This document shows, one piece after another, positions 1-6,256 of a stretch of 9,562 bases of DNA. Positions within the stretch are counted from its first letter, which is position 1. Each line of letters starts with the position of its first letter. The notes under the pieces were generated by a model. That model was not told the origin of the DNA and did no database searches. It saw nothing but the letters and a program-made list of their open reading frames with translations. The position numbers and the translations under genes were made by a program. The stretch is from Pseudomonadota bacterium (GTDB lineage: Bacteria > Pseudomonadota > Gammaproteobacteria > UBA6186 > Azoamicaceae): assembly GCA_021848375.1 (NCBI GenBank), contig JAJZUR010000055.1, positions 1 to 9,562 of the forward strand. Reading direction: 5' to 3'.

Positions 1-115
1 TTTATTTAAAAAATCAACCTTAGGTGAATCTACATCCTTGAAACTTTCTTCTTATAAATAAGTCTTAAGAATAAATATTTAATTTTTATATAAGACAAAA
101 CGAAAAGGTGATTAT

Positions 116-1636
116 ATGCCAAAAGACGTATTTCAAATTTCAGGTTCTAAAAGTCTTAAAATTTCGCAAGATGACTCTTTGGAGCCCCTAAAAAGGAATA
201 TCGAATTGACTTTAGATGATACTAGTAATGCTGATTCTACACAATTAGATAAGGATTTAAGCAGGGCAGGTACTATTGTAGTTGATGGAAAAATTCTTGC
301 TCAGCCAGCAGACACTGAGGTGTTAAAAAAGCAATATAAAGTTCTAGAAGCACTTAATATGGTCAGGGAATATATTATGTCTGAAGAACAACAAATTATG
401 ACTGAGCAAGAAAAAGAGGGATTAAGGGAAAAGGGAAGTTGGGATTTTAAAAGATCCAAGACAGAAAAAGAAGAAAATGCATTTAAAATCATTGCGGAAC
501 AATATCCGCAACAAATGGTGTTGATGAAAGCTTTAGAAGACGAAATCAGAGAATCGATGGAAGTAATACAATTGAGCAAAGAGTTACTCGAAGATCCTGA
601 TACAGAATCGACAGAAGAAGAAAAACGAAAATGGAGAGAAAGCCTTAAAAAATATGGGGATAAAATTTTTCTAGCAAAAGAAAATTTGCAATCCTTATGC
701 AATGGTAAGCCATTGGAATCAGAAATTGAACGTCTGGAAGGTTTACGAGAACAGGCAATAAATACGTTTAAAGCAGTGCAAGATAATGAAAGAACGTTTA
801 TACCTTCAAAACTAAATTCTCTTCATCAAGGGGTTACGAATGCTGCATTAATGGTGCTAAGAAATAATTATACATTTCAAAATGTAAAACTTGGGCTGAT
901 TACATTTGAGCCCGTTTTGGAATATGAACGGCAGCAATCATCAATATCTAATTCTTTGGAGTTTACCTATCGATTGCAAGGGGAAATATATGGGTTTATG
1001 GATGAAGAGGGAGTACAATGGGGGGTGAATAAAGAAGGTACTTTTGAAAAAGTAGTCGATTATCGAGGGAACAGTATAACTCTTCCAGCAGCAGAATTAA
1101 AACAAGAAGGTTATCTTCCATTATTTACCATTGCAGCTACAACAGGTCTTGATTTTAAGAATATTAAAGAACCAGTTGCCAGTTTTGAATTAGTGGTAAA
1201 TTCCATACAACCAGGCTTGAAATATAATGGCCCTGTCGTAGATCCCGCTATTAAAGAACTTGGAAATATTGGATTAATCGACAAAATCAAACGAGCGTTT
1301 GGATTATTAGTAAATAAAATTAGTAATGCATTTGGTAAGAGTAAGGAAGAAAATATTGCCGAAATTAAAATAGGTGAACCCACAGATCTACGACATGTTG
1401 CATCTGGGGCTCCTAACCGCGTGAATCCGGAACTTCTTAAACAGCATTCTGCCGCGCATGAAGAATTGACAGCTATAGCAGGCCAAAAGGAAACTGAAAA
1501 AAAACATTCTAATCCAGAACTGTCTAAACATGTCACTTTTAGTAACGTTACAGAGCCTGGTACTACTGAAGCGAATGAAAAAGAAAATGAAGAAAAATCA
1601 GATCTAGACAAAAACCCAAACCCAAAGGATTTATAG
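116..1636 (+). CDS. Orphan coiled-coil protein, candidate type IV secretion effector
   Basis: I do not recognise a family for this 506-residue protein. The ATG start is supported by AAAAGGTG at 103-110, five bases upstream. There is no signal peptide and no convincing membrane span, so the product should be soluble. Residues about 65-225 are rich in Lys, Glu, Gln and Leu and look like long helices or a coiled coil. Residues about 235-370 are less charged and look more beta-rich. Residues about 386-410 could form an amphipathic helix. The tail from about 415 is disordered-looking and polar. The last 25 residues carry a cluster of glutamates (485, 488, 490, 492, 493) with Pro at 503 and Leu at 506. 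This resembles the E-block signal of Dot/Icm substrates. Only one cysteine (195) is present. The DNA is visibly more AT-rich than the downstream metabolic genes. The gene is monocistronic, with 76 bp before the next gene. The effector role is inference; a structural or phage-derived protein is an alternative. That the reading frame is a real gene is much surer than any function. Confidence 0.85.
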   Translation: MPKDVFQISGSKSLKISQDDSLEPLKRNIELTLDDTSNADSTQLDKDLSRAGTIVVDGKILAQPADTEVLKKQYKVLEALNMVREYIMSEEQQIMTEQEKEGLREKGSWDFKRSKTEKEENAFKIIAEQYPQQMVLMKALEDEIRESMEVIQLSKELLEDPDTESTEEEKRKWRESLKKYGDKIFLAKENLQSLCNGKPLESEIERLEGLREQAINTFKAVQDNERTFIPSKLNSLHQGVTNAALMVLRNNYTFQNVKLGLITFEPVLEYERQQSSISNSLEFTYRLQGEIYGFMDEEGVQWGVNKEGTFEKVVDYRGNSITLPAAELKQEGYLPLFTIAATTGLDFKNIKEPVASFELVVNSIQPGLKYNGPVVDPAIKELGNIGLIDKIKRAFGLLVNKISNAFGKSKEENIAEIKIGEPTDLRHVASGAPNRVNPELLKQHSAAHEELTAIAGQKETEKKHSNPELSKHVTFSNVTEPGTTEANEKENEEKSDLDKNPNPKDL

Positions 1637-1712
1637 AAACCTATCCATTTGGTTTAATATTTGGTAGTCTAATCTCTTAGAATATTACATCTTTTTAATA
1701 TCTGGGGGTTTT

Positions 1713-3119
1713 TTGAAGCAACCAAAACGCGTGCTGGGGACTTTTACCCTGGCTATGATCACAGTAGCTGCCATTATCAGCCTGCGAAATTTACCACTCT
1801 CTGCCGAATATGGTTTTGCATCGGTATTCTATTTCGTGGTGTCTGCATTGGTATTCTTTATTCCCATTGCCTTAGTAACGGCGGAACTGGCAACTGGCTG
1901 GCCGCGGGCAGGGGGAAACTACGTGTGGGTCTCGGAAGCCTTTGGTAAACCCTATGGGTTTTTCGCATTATGGATGGCGTGGATGGAGAGCATTGCGTGG
2001 TTTCCGGCAATCCTAGCGTTTACTGCCGCGATGCTCGCGCATTTAATCGCGCCCATCTTCCCGGGACTTGAAGATAGCAAATTGTTTTATTTTACGGTGA
2101 TGTTGATCGTATTTTGGGGAGCGACGTTATTAAATTTCTTAGGCATTCAAACCTCAGGATGGATAAGTTCGCTCGGAGTCTTAGCAGGAACGCTTATTCC
2201 CGGCGCGTTAATTATTGGTCTTGGTATATGGTGGGTAGCGGTTGGGCATCCGACTGCTATTCAATTTTCGTTGGAAGCCTTGGTGCCTGAGTTTCGTTTT
2301 GATACCATGGTATTGTTTTCAGGGATTTTATTGGGCCTTGCAGGGGTAGAAGTTGCGGCCTTTCATATTCGAGAAGCAAAAAATCCACAACGCGATTATC
2401 CTCGTGCGCTTGCGATTGCAGCGGCTTTAATTTTATTAATTTCCATTTTAGGAACACTCGCCATTGCCGTTGTCGTTCCACAAACTGAAATCAGTTTGTT
2501 ATCGGGGCTAATACAGGCATTTAAAGTCTTTTTTCTGCATTTTAATATGCTATGGGCCGTTCCAGTGTTGGCATTATTGGCCTTAATTGGATCTTTGGCT
2601 GGGATTAATACCTGGACAGTGGGGCCTGCTAAAGGATTAATGGTGACGGCAGAAGATGGATTTTTACCGCCTTTTTTAAAACGCGTCAATAAAGCGGGTG
2701 TACCGACGGGAATGCTTTTATTTCAAGCAAGTGTTGGCACTATTTTGTCTTTAGTATTTTTATGGATGGATAGCCATAGTGCAGCCTATTGGGTTTTAAC
2801 GGCTTTATCTGCGTTATTTACCGTTGTGCAATATGGTTTTGTTTTTATGGCAGCGCTTTGGTTACGCTATAAGGAATCGAAAACCGAAAGACCTTTTCGT
2901 GTGCCGGGTGGAAACTGGGGCATTTGGTTGGTATCGGGTTGCGGCATGCTGGCTTGCTTATTTGGATTTTTGATTGTCTTTGTGCCCCCATCCCAATTAG
3001 ATACGGGAGATAGAACAGAATATCAAATGATGTTAGCAATTAGTTTTATTGTGCTTAGCCTGATCCCTATGCTATTAGCGCATTATAGAAGACGAGGAAT
3101 TCGGGTGTGGCTTAGATAG
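1713..3119 (+). CDS. APC-superfamily amino acid permease, glutamate/GABA antiporter-like
   Basis: This 468-residue integral inner-membrane transporter belongs to the APC superfamily and looks closest to the GadC/YjeM-type antiporters, which exchange an external amino acid for its decarboxylated product or another amino acid. About 12 hydrophobic spans are visible, near 8-28, 36-58, 84-112, 125-145, 150-176, 198-218, 230-255, 276-298, 334-352, 358-384, 403-425 and 437-457. The family signature in and after helix 6 is present: a Gly/Ala-rich segment with E213, then E221 and N224-P225 before a Pro-Arg-Ala loop. The N-terminal AEYG segment (31-34) and the AELATGWP segment (57-64) match the GadC-type pattern. 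The start is TTG, with only a G-run (1704-1708) as a weak ribosome site. The next in-frame ATG (1755, residue 15) would cut into helix 1. The protein ends 11 residues after the last helix, so it has no long C-terminal plug as in E. coli GadC. Substrate cannot be read from sequence. Confidence 0.88.
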   Translation: MKQPKRVLGTFTLAMITVAAIISLRNLPLSAEYGFASVFYFVVSALVFFIPIALVTAELATGWPRAGGNYVWVSEAFGKPYGFFALWMAWMESIAWFPAILAFTAAMLAHLIAPIFPGLEDSKLFYFTVMLIVFWGATLLNFLGIQTSGWISSLGVLAGTLIPGALIIGLGIWWVAVGHPTAIQFSLEALVPEFRFDTMVLFSGILLGLAGVEVAAFHIREAKNPQRDYPRALAIAAALILLISILGTLAIAVVVPQTEISLLSGLIQAFKVFFLHFNMLWAVPVLALLALIGSLAGINTWTVGPAKGLMVTAEDGFLPPFLKRVNKAGVPTGMLLFQASVGTILSLVFLWMDSHSAAYWVLTALSALFTVVQYGFVFMAALWLRYKESKTERPFRVPGGNWGIWLVSGCGMLACLFGFLIVFVPPSQLDTGDRTEYQMMLAISFIVLSLIPMLLAHYRRRGIRVWLR

Positions 3120-3142
3120 TCAGCAGGGCAGGGACTAAAGCA

Positions 3143-3328
3143 TTATTCTGGGGGCGAAGGTTTATGCGATTCCGCTGTTGCATCTTGTAAAATTGCTTTT
3201 ATCTTTTGCGCTAAGATGTCATTATTGAACTTTAAGTTTGTTTGAACTAGATAAGCCTTAAAGCCCGGCACAATCGGGGCGCCTCTTTCATTCGTATCTT
3301 CTTTTAATGGCTTATTGTAATTGTTCAT
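3143..3328 (-). CDS. Small hypothetical protein, 61 residues
   Basis: I do not recognise this protein. It is short and polar, with no membrane span and no signal peptide. The N-terminus is charged, the middle (about 18-50) could form a short strand and a helix, and the end is proline-rich (SPPE). Support for a real gene is contextual. A well-formed promoter, TTGAAC-16 bp-TATGAT (3360-3387), lies about 25 bases upstream of the start in the right orientation. TAGGT ends seven bases before the ATG as a plausible ribosome site. No competing gene overlaps it. It is convergent with the transporter gene, whose stop lies 23 bp away. It could still be a chance frame downstream of a promoter that makes a small RNA. 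Conservation of the reading frame in relatives would decide. Confidence 0.5.
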   Translation of the reverse strand: MNNYNKPLKEDTNERGAPIVPGFKAYLVQTNLKFNNDILAQKIKAILQDATAESHKPSPPE

Positions 3329-3359
3329 GGTTACTACCTAAGATTTCAGAGAACATATC

Positions 3360-3387
3360 ATCATATAATAAATAAGACCATGTTCAA
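3360..3387 (-). promoter_or_regulatory. Sigma70-like promoter for the 61-residue gene
   Basis: On the minus strand, TTGAAC (3382-3387) and TATGAT (3360-3365) are separated by 16 bp. They match 5/6 at the -35 (TTGACA) and 5/6 at the -10 (TATAAT). Transcription would begin near 3353, giving a leader of about 25 bases before the ATG at 3328. The region is AT-rich. This is pattern matching only. Confidence 0.5.
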
Positions 3388-3440
3388 AAGAGTAAGTTCG
3401 TTTTAGGAAAAAAGAAAATTAGGGTTATATACACCAAAAT

Positions 3441-3470
3441 GAGGCGCTGCGCCGCCTCCTCTTTTTATTT
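3441..3470. terminator. Rho-independent terminator, probably bidirectional
   Basis: A GC-only-loop hairpin, GAGGCG (3441-3446) and CGCCTC (3453-3458) around CTGCGC, is followed on the plus strand by a long T-rich tract (3459-3473). On the minus strand the same hairpin begins 14 bases beyond the hflD stop codon and is followed by ATTTT. It is placed to end the minus-strand lexA-mnmA-hflD transcript. It would also block plus-strand read-through from the transporter, and its longer T-tract actually favours the plus direction. Confidence 0.8.
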
Positions 3471-3471
3471 T

Positions 3472-4116
3472 TTATACAACCGGTTCTGCAGCAAATTCCT
3501 TCAACCAGTCATTGGCGATTGCTAAGATACTGGAACGGCTTAACAAGAGCTGCCACCGGCGACCCCCCAATTGTTGCCATAAAACGGCGGAACGCACGCC
3601 GGCTAATAATAAGGCGCGGATTTTATTCAACGTTTGAGTTTGGGTTAAATATAAAGGCTCCCCCGAGACATGTACCCTAAAACTAAAAGTACTGAGTGTA
3701 TCGGTATAAAGAGAAGCGAGATTTGCCATCACATTTTCATGGGTGGGTGAAAAATGTGATGCTTGCGTAGCGGCGCGCTCGATGCCTGTTCGGATCAATG
3801 TTAGCATTTTCGGGCGATCACTTAACTTTCGTTCTAGATGGAGCAGTGAAAAAACATAGCGGGCAATTTCTGGATCTTTTGGGCCTTTATGATTCGAAAA
3901 AAGCCGAATCAGTTCCTGAAAACCGATCGCAAATTTTTCGGGTTCTTCATAAACTGACAAAGCGTTTTCAACGTCAATGGTAAAAATGCTTTTAATACTC
4001 GCCAAAAAACTGTTTTCGTCGACACGGCCAGTTTTGGCTAAGGTTTTAACCAAAGCAGCGGCTTGAAATACACCAGCTAAGGCAAGTACGCGGATCTGTT
4101 CATTTGATTTATTCAA
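3472..4116 (-). CDS. hflD: High frequency lysogenization protein HflD homologue
   Basis: This is a 214-residue member of the HflD (YcfC) family, close to the E. coli length of 213. In E. coli HflD is a peripheral inner-membrane protein known for binding phage lambda CII and promoting its turnover. Its normal cellular role is not settled. Family hallmarks are visible: LALAGVFQAA near residues 11-20, the LHLERKLS segment near 92-99, and the RALLLAGVRSAVLWQQLGG block near 167-185. The start is TTG at 4114-4116, chosen because a strong ribosome site, GGAGGA (4125-4130), lies eight bases upstream and because the frame matches the family from the first residues. The nearby ATG at about 4104 is out of frame. 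The gene overlaps the mnmA stop by four bases (TTGA), so translation is probably coupled. In E. coli purB follows hflD; here a terminator follows instead. Confidence 0.93.
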   Translation of the reverse strand: MNKSNEQIRVLALAGVFQAAALVKTLAKTGRVDENSFLASIKSIFTIDVENALSVYEEPEKFAIGFQELIRLFSNHKGPKDPEIARYVFSLLHLERKLSDRPKMLTLIRTGIERAATQASHFSPTHENVMANLASLYTDTLSTFSFRVHVSGEPLYLTQTQTLNKIRALLLAGVRSAVLWQQLGGRRWQLLLSRSSILAIANDWLKEFAAEPVV

Positions 4117-5195
4117 TGAATAATTCCTCCACCCAAACAGGTATTATGTTGGTAAAATACGACGGATTGCCCTGGCGTGACGGCCCACTGTGGCATTTTA
4201 AAAATCACTTTATAAGTTGCTGCGTCGATGCGCTCTAAGGTACAGGGTACGTCCTCTTGTCGATACCGAATTTTGGCGCTGCAAGTCAATGGAAATTGCG
4301 GTGGGATCTCGGCTATCCAATGCAGCGCGGTTGCTTCTAAGGAAGTTTTGTATAAGAGTGGATGATCTTTGCCCTGTGCAACCATCAACACATTACGTTC
4401 TAGATCTTTTTTAACCACGTACCATGCCGCATTATCCGTGTTACTTTGCCCGCCAATTCCAAGCCCTTGTCTTTGCCCGATGGTGTAAAACATTAAACCA
4501 TCATGCTGGCCAATGATTTTTCCTTCCGGTGTTTCCATTTTGCCCGGTTCAGTTGGCATAAATCGATTGAGAAATTGCTTAAAATTTCTTTTGCCAATAA
4601 AACAAATACCCATACTTTCTTTTTTTAGATAGGTTGGTAGGCCGGCATTTTTGGCAATTTTTCGAACCGTTGGTTTGTCTAAATGGCCGATCGGAAACAA
4701 ACTTTTGGAAAGCGCGTTTTGTGTTAGAGTATATAAAAAATAACTTTGATCTTTATTCGGATCTTGTCCTTTATGGAGTTGGTGATGATTTATATGATAG
4801 GCGTTTTGTACGTAATGTCCGGTTGCTATGCAATCAGCACCTAATTCCAATGCGTAATTTAAGAAGGTTTTAAACTTAATTTCACGATTGCATAGAACAT
4901 CTGGGTTAGGGGTTCGTCCTAAACGATGTTCTACTAAAAAATTTTCAAATACAGTATCCCAATATTCTTTGGAAAAATTGATGGTATGGAGTTTGATATT
5001 GAGTTTTTCACAAACTTTTTGGGCGCTTACCAGATCTTCTGCGCTGGTACAGTGTTTGTCGTCATCTTCTTCTTCCCAATTTTTCATAAAGAGCGCTTCT
5101 ACTTGGTATCCTTGTTCTAATAAGAGAAGAGCGGCAACCGATGAATCTACGCCGCCCGACAGCCCCACGATGACGCGCTTTTTGGACTCATTCAT
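4113..5195 (-). CDS. mnmA: tRNA-specific 2-thiouridylase MnmA
   Basis: This 360-residue cytoplasmic enzyme makes 2-thiouridine at wobble position U34 of tRNA-Lys, tRNA-Glu and tRNA-Gln. It activates the base with ATP and uses sulfur relayed from IscS through Tus proteins (known in E. coli). The N-terminal ATP-pyrophosphatase loop SGGVDSS is at 13-19. The catalytic pair of cysteines is intact: C102 in NPDVLCN (97-103) and C198 in GICFIG (196-201). The central GQRQGLGIGG motif is at 240-249, and the C-terminal beta-barrel runs to a GGGIIH end. Length is normal for the family. The ATG at 5193-5195 overlaps the lexA-like stop (ATGA). No clear ribosome site precedes it, so translation is probably coupled to the upstream gene. 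The downstream hflD partner matches the arrangement in enterobacteria; the upstream lexA-like gene does not. Confidence 0.97.
   Translation of the reverse strand: MNESKKRVIVGLSGGVDSSVAALLLLEQGYQVEALFMKNWEEEDDDKHCTSAEDLVSAQKVCEKLNIKLHTINFSKEYWDTVFENFLVEHRLGRTPNPDVLCNREIKFKTFLNYALELGADCIATGHYVQNAYHINHHQLHKGQDPNKDQSYFLYTLTQNALSKSLFPIGHLDKPTVRKIAKNAGLPTYLKKESMGICFIGKRNFKQFLNRFMPTEPGKMETPEGKIIGQHDGLMFYTIGQRQGLGIGGQSNTDNAAWYVVKKDLERNVLMVAQGKDHPLLYKTSLEATALHWIAEIPPQFPLTCSAKIRYRQEDVPCTLERIDAATYKVIFKMPQWAVTPGQSVVFYQHNTCLGGGIIH
4125..4130 (-). promoter_or_regulatory. Ribosome binding site that decides the hflD TTG start
   Basis: GGAGGA on the minus strand lies eight bases upstream of TTG at 4116. It sits inside the last codons of mnmA. 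It supports TTG as the true start, since no in-frame ATG exists nearby and the protein aligns with HflD from this point. Confidence 0.75.
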
Positions 5196-5755
5196 GACAA
5201 TAATGCATTTTTGGTGAGAGAGCGAATAACGCCCACCACCATGCCTTCTACAATGAAGTTGGGTTGCATTGGATCGGATGTCGCACGACGAACGACGATT
5301 TCTTGATTAACCCGACCCGCCATGAGTTGTCCCGGGAGAACTTCTTGGGTTTGATGTAAAGCAAGATAATCACCCGCCATAATATTGAATTCTGGAAGGG
5401 CTTTGTGAATGTGGATTAAGCAGTCGGTCGCGGTTGTGAACAACCCGCGATCTAAACGACAACGATTTTCCAGATGATTATCAGAAAGAATGGGTTGGTT
5501 ACTGCCAAGCCGATCAGCGCGAATAATTGGGATCCCAGAAAGATTGCTTGCCAAACGGATCCCACGGGAGGTTCCAGGAACGAGTTCAATGACCCCTTTA
5601 CGTGCTAATGCGCGTAAATGATCTTCTGCCGCATTGGGTGATCGAAAGCCCATGGTTTTCGCAATTTCTGCCCGCGTCGGCGGAGAGCCAGTGGCAGTAA
5701 GATGTGACTGGATCAAATTCAGAATTTCCTGTTGTCGTTTGGTTAATTTAGTCAT
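5192..5755 (-). CDS. lexA: LexA-like repressor lacking the self-cleavage dyad
   Basis: This 187-residue protein is LexA by descent; E. coli LexA has 202. The N-terminal winged helix-turn-helix (1-70) is nearly canonical. The recognition helix keeps S39, N41, A42 and E44, the positions E. coli LexA uses to read CTGT-N8-ACAG. The C-terminal half is altered. The Ala-Gly cleavage site is replaced by a region around R83-L84-G85 with two extra residues nearby. The SGMSM loop holding catalytic Ser119 is replaced by HKALPEF (117-123). Catalytic Lys156 is Arg156. There is no serine at all from 92 to 159 and no lysine from 119 to 181. About 19 residues are missing between R156 and the terminal FIVEG motif. 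The reading frame is intact, so this is not a simple decay product. I infer a DNA-binding repressor that cannot self-cleave. The ATG has AGGAAG (5760-5765) four bases upstream. It heads a unit with mnmA (4-bp overlap) and hflD. Gene symbol is by homology only. Confidence 0.9.
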   Translation of the reverse strand: MTKLTKRQQEILNLIQSHLTATGSPPTRAEIAKTMGFRSPNAAEDHLRALARKGVIELVPGTSRGIRLASNLSGIPIIRADRLGSNQPILSDNHLENRCRLDRGLFTTATDCLIHIHKALPEFNIMAGDYLALHQTQEVLPGQLMAGRVNQEIVVRRATSDPMQPNFIVEGMVVGVIRSLTKNALLS

Positions 5756-5796
5756 AAAACTTCCTGTGATGGAATTGAAGTTTAACGCTCTTAAGT

Positions 5797-5825
5797 ATCT
5801 TATGACAATGCTGTGCTGTTGTCCA
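5797..5825 (-). promoter_or_regulatory. Sigma70-like promoter of lexA-mnmA-hflD
   Basis: On the minus strand, TGGACA (5820-5825) and TAAGAT (5797-5802) are exactly 17 bp apart, matching 5/6 and 4/6 of the consensus elements. The predicted start near 5790 leaves about 35 bases of leader to the ATG, with AGGAAG as ribosome site. It is the only good promoter I see for the three overlapping genes. Confidence 0.6.
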
Positions 5826-5826
5826 G
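5811..5826 (-). promoter_or_regulatory. LexA-type operator inside the lexA promoter
   Basis: The minus strand reads CTGG-ACAACAGC-ACAG, a 7/8 match to the CTGT-N8-ACAG SOS box with correct spacing. It covers the -35 element and part of the spacer, a position where a bound repressor would block RNA polymerase. The spacer is less AT-rich than in E. coli boxes. Since the protein keeps the LexA recognition residues, autoregulation is a reasonable inference. Confidence 0.5.
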
Positions 5827-5827
5827 A

Positions 5828-5843
5828 CTGGGTATATAAACAA
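5828..5843 (+). promoter_or_regulatory. Second, weaker SOS-box-like sequence
   Basis: CTGG-GTATATAA-ACAA matches 6/8 of CTGT-N8-ACAG and has the AT-rich alternating spacer typical of strong E. coli LexA boxes. It lies immediately upstream of the -35 element, two bases from the first candidate operator. A tandem pair like this resembles the double box at the E. coli lexA promoter. It is weak as a stand-alone call. Confidence 0.35.
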
Positions 5844-5879
5844 CTGTATGAGCTGGGCTGCCGTGTACGCTCTTAAAAA

Positions 5880-6182
5880 TCACCGATCCTCGATATCTTC
5901 TAAATCATCCGCGTCATGGTGAGGATACATAACCTCATCCCCTAATTCCGGATAGAGATCTTTATCAATCTCGAAGGGACCGGACCAATCTTCCGGCGCA
6001 TCGATAGAGACAACCCGCATCGCAAACCAAGTGTCCATATCGATCTCTTCGACTTCCCCATCAAAATATTGCAGTTCCAGCGTACTGGTCTCATCATCCT
6101 TTGCAACAATTTCAAAGCGTTCAGCATGTTCGATATCCCAATACCAAACACCAACTACTGGATATTCATGAGGAAGAATCAT
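5880..6182 (-). CDS. Small acidic conserved hypothetical protein (DUF6763-like)
   Basis: This is a 100-residue, strongly acidic soluble protein with no signal peptide and no membrane span. Visible blocks are VVGVWYWD (9-16), a LELQYFDGEVEEIDMDTW segment (36-53), and EDWSGPFE (63-70), followed by a Asp/Glu-rich tail. From memory this pattern matches a small gammaproteobacterial family of unknown function, named DUF6763 in Pfam; the family name needs a search. The core looks like a small beta-rich fold. The ATG has AAGAGG-type ribosome site sequence (GAGG at 6190-6193) seven bases upstream. It lies on the same strand as the lexA-like gene, 124 bp upstream of it, but that gap contains a separate promoter. 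It is divergent from fadE. No function is proposed. Confidence 0.85.
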   Translation of the reverse strand: MILPHEYPVVGVWYWDIEHAERFEIVAKDDETSTLELQYFDGEVEEIDMDTWFAMRVVSIDAPEDWSGPFEIDKDLYPELGDEVMYPHHDADDLEDIEDR

Positions 6183-6256
6183 AGTTTAACCTCTTCAGAG
6201 TTATAAAACCCCATATTTGTTATTTTACCAACAAATTAGACAAAGAGAGCGGAAAT

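Noticed and set aside
64..92. PmrA-like tandem TTAA motif (CTTAA at 64-68, TTTAA at 78-82) upstream of the orphan gene
   Set aside because: PmrA controls many effectors in Legionella and Coxiella, but here the TTAA spacing is 14 rather than the roughly 11 bases of the known site, and the region is so AT-rich that such matches are expected by chance.
1111..1611. 166-codon open frame on the minus strand inside the orphan coiled-coil gene
   Set aside because: It is antisense to a gene with a good ribosome site, and its Ser/Phe-rich composition is what the complement of a Glu/Lys-rich gene gives. No promoter or ribosome site supports it.
1637..1660. Possible terminator AAACC...GGTTT followed by AATATTT after the orphan gene
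   Set aside because: The stem is only 5 bp with mostly AT pairs and has no real T-run. It is too weak to call.
1661..1688. Possible promoter TTGGTA-16-TATTAC before the transporter gene
   Set aside because: It matches only 4/6 at both elements in very AT-rich DNA, so it is not distinguishable from chance.
4888..5217. 109-codon open frame on the plus strand opposite mnmA
   Set aside because: It is the antisense of a securely identified mnmA reading frame and has a Ser-rich, family-less composition. It is a shadow frame.
5860..5872. GTGTACGCT resembling half of a FabR-type operator
   Set aside because: Only a half-site is present, with no second arm, and it lies downstream of the DUF6763-like stop rather than near a lipid gene promoter.
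5634..5876. 80-codon plus-strand open frame crossing the lexA start and promoter
   Set aside because: It overlaps the conserved lexA N-terminus on the other strand, has no ribosome site of note and resembles no protein.
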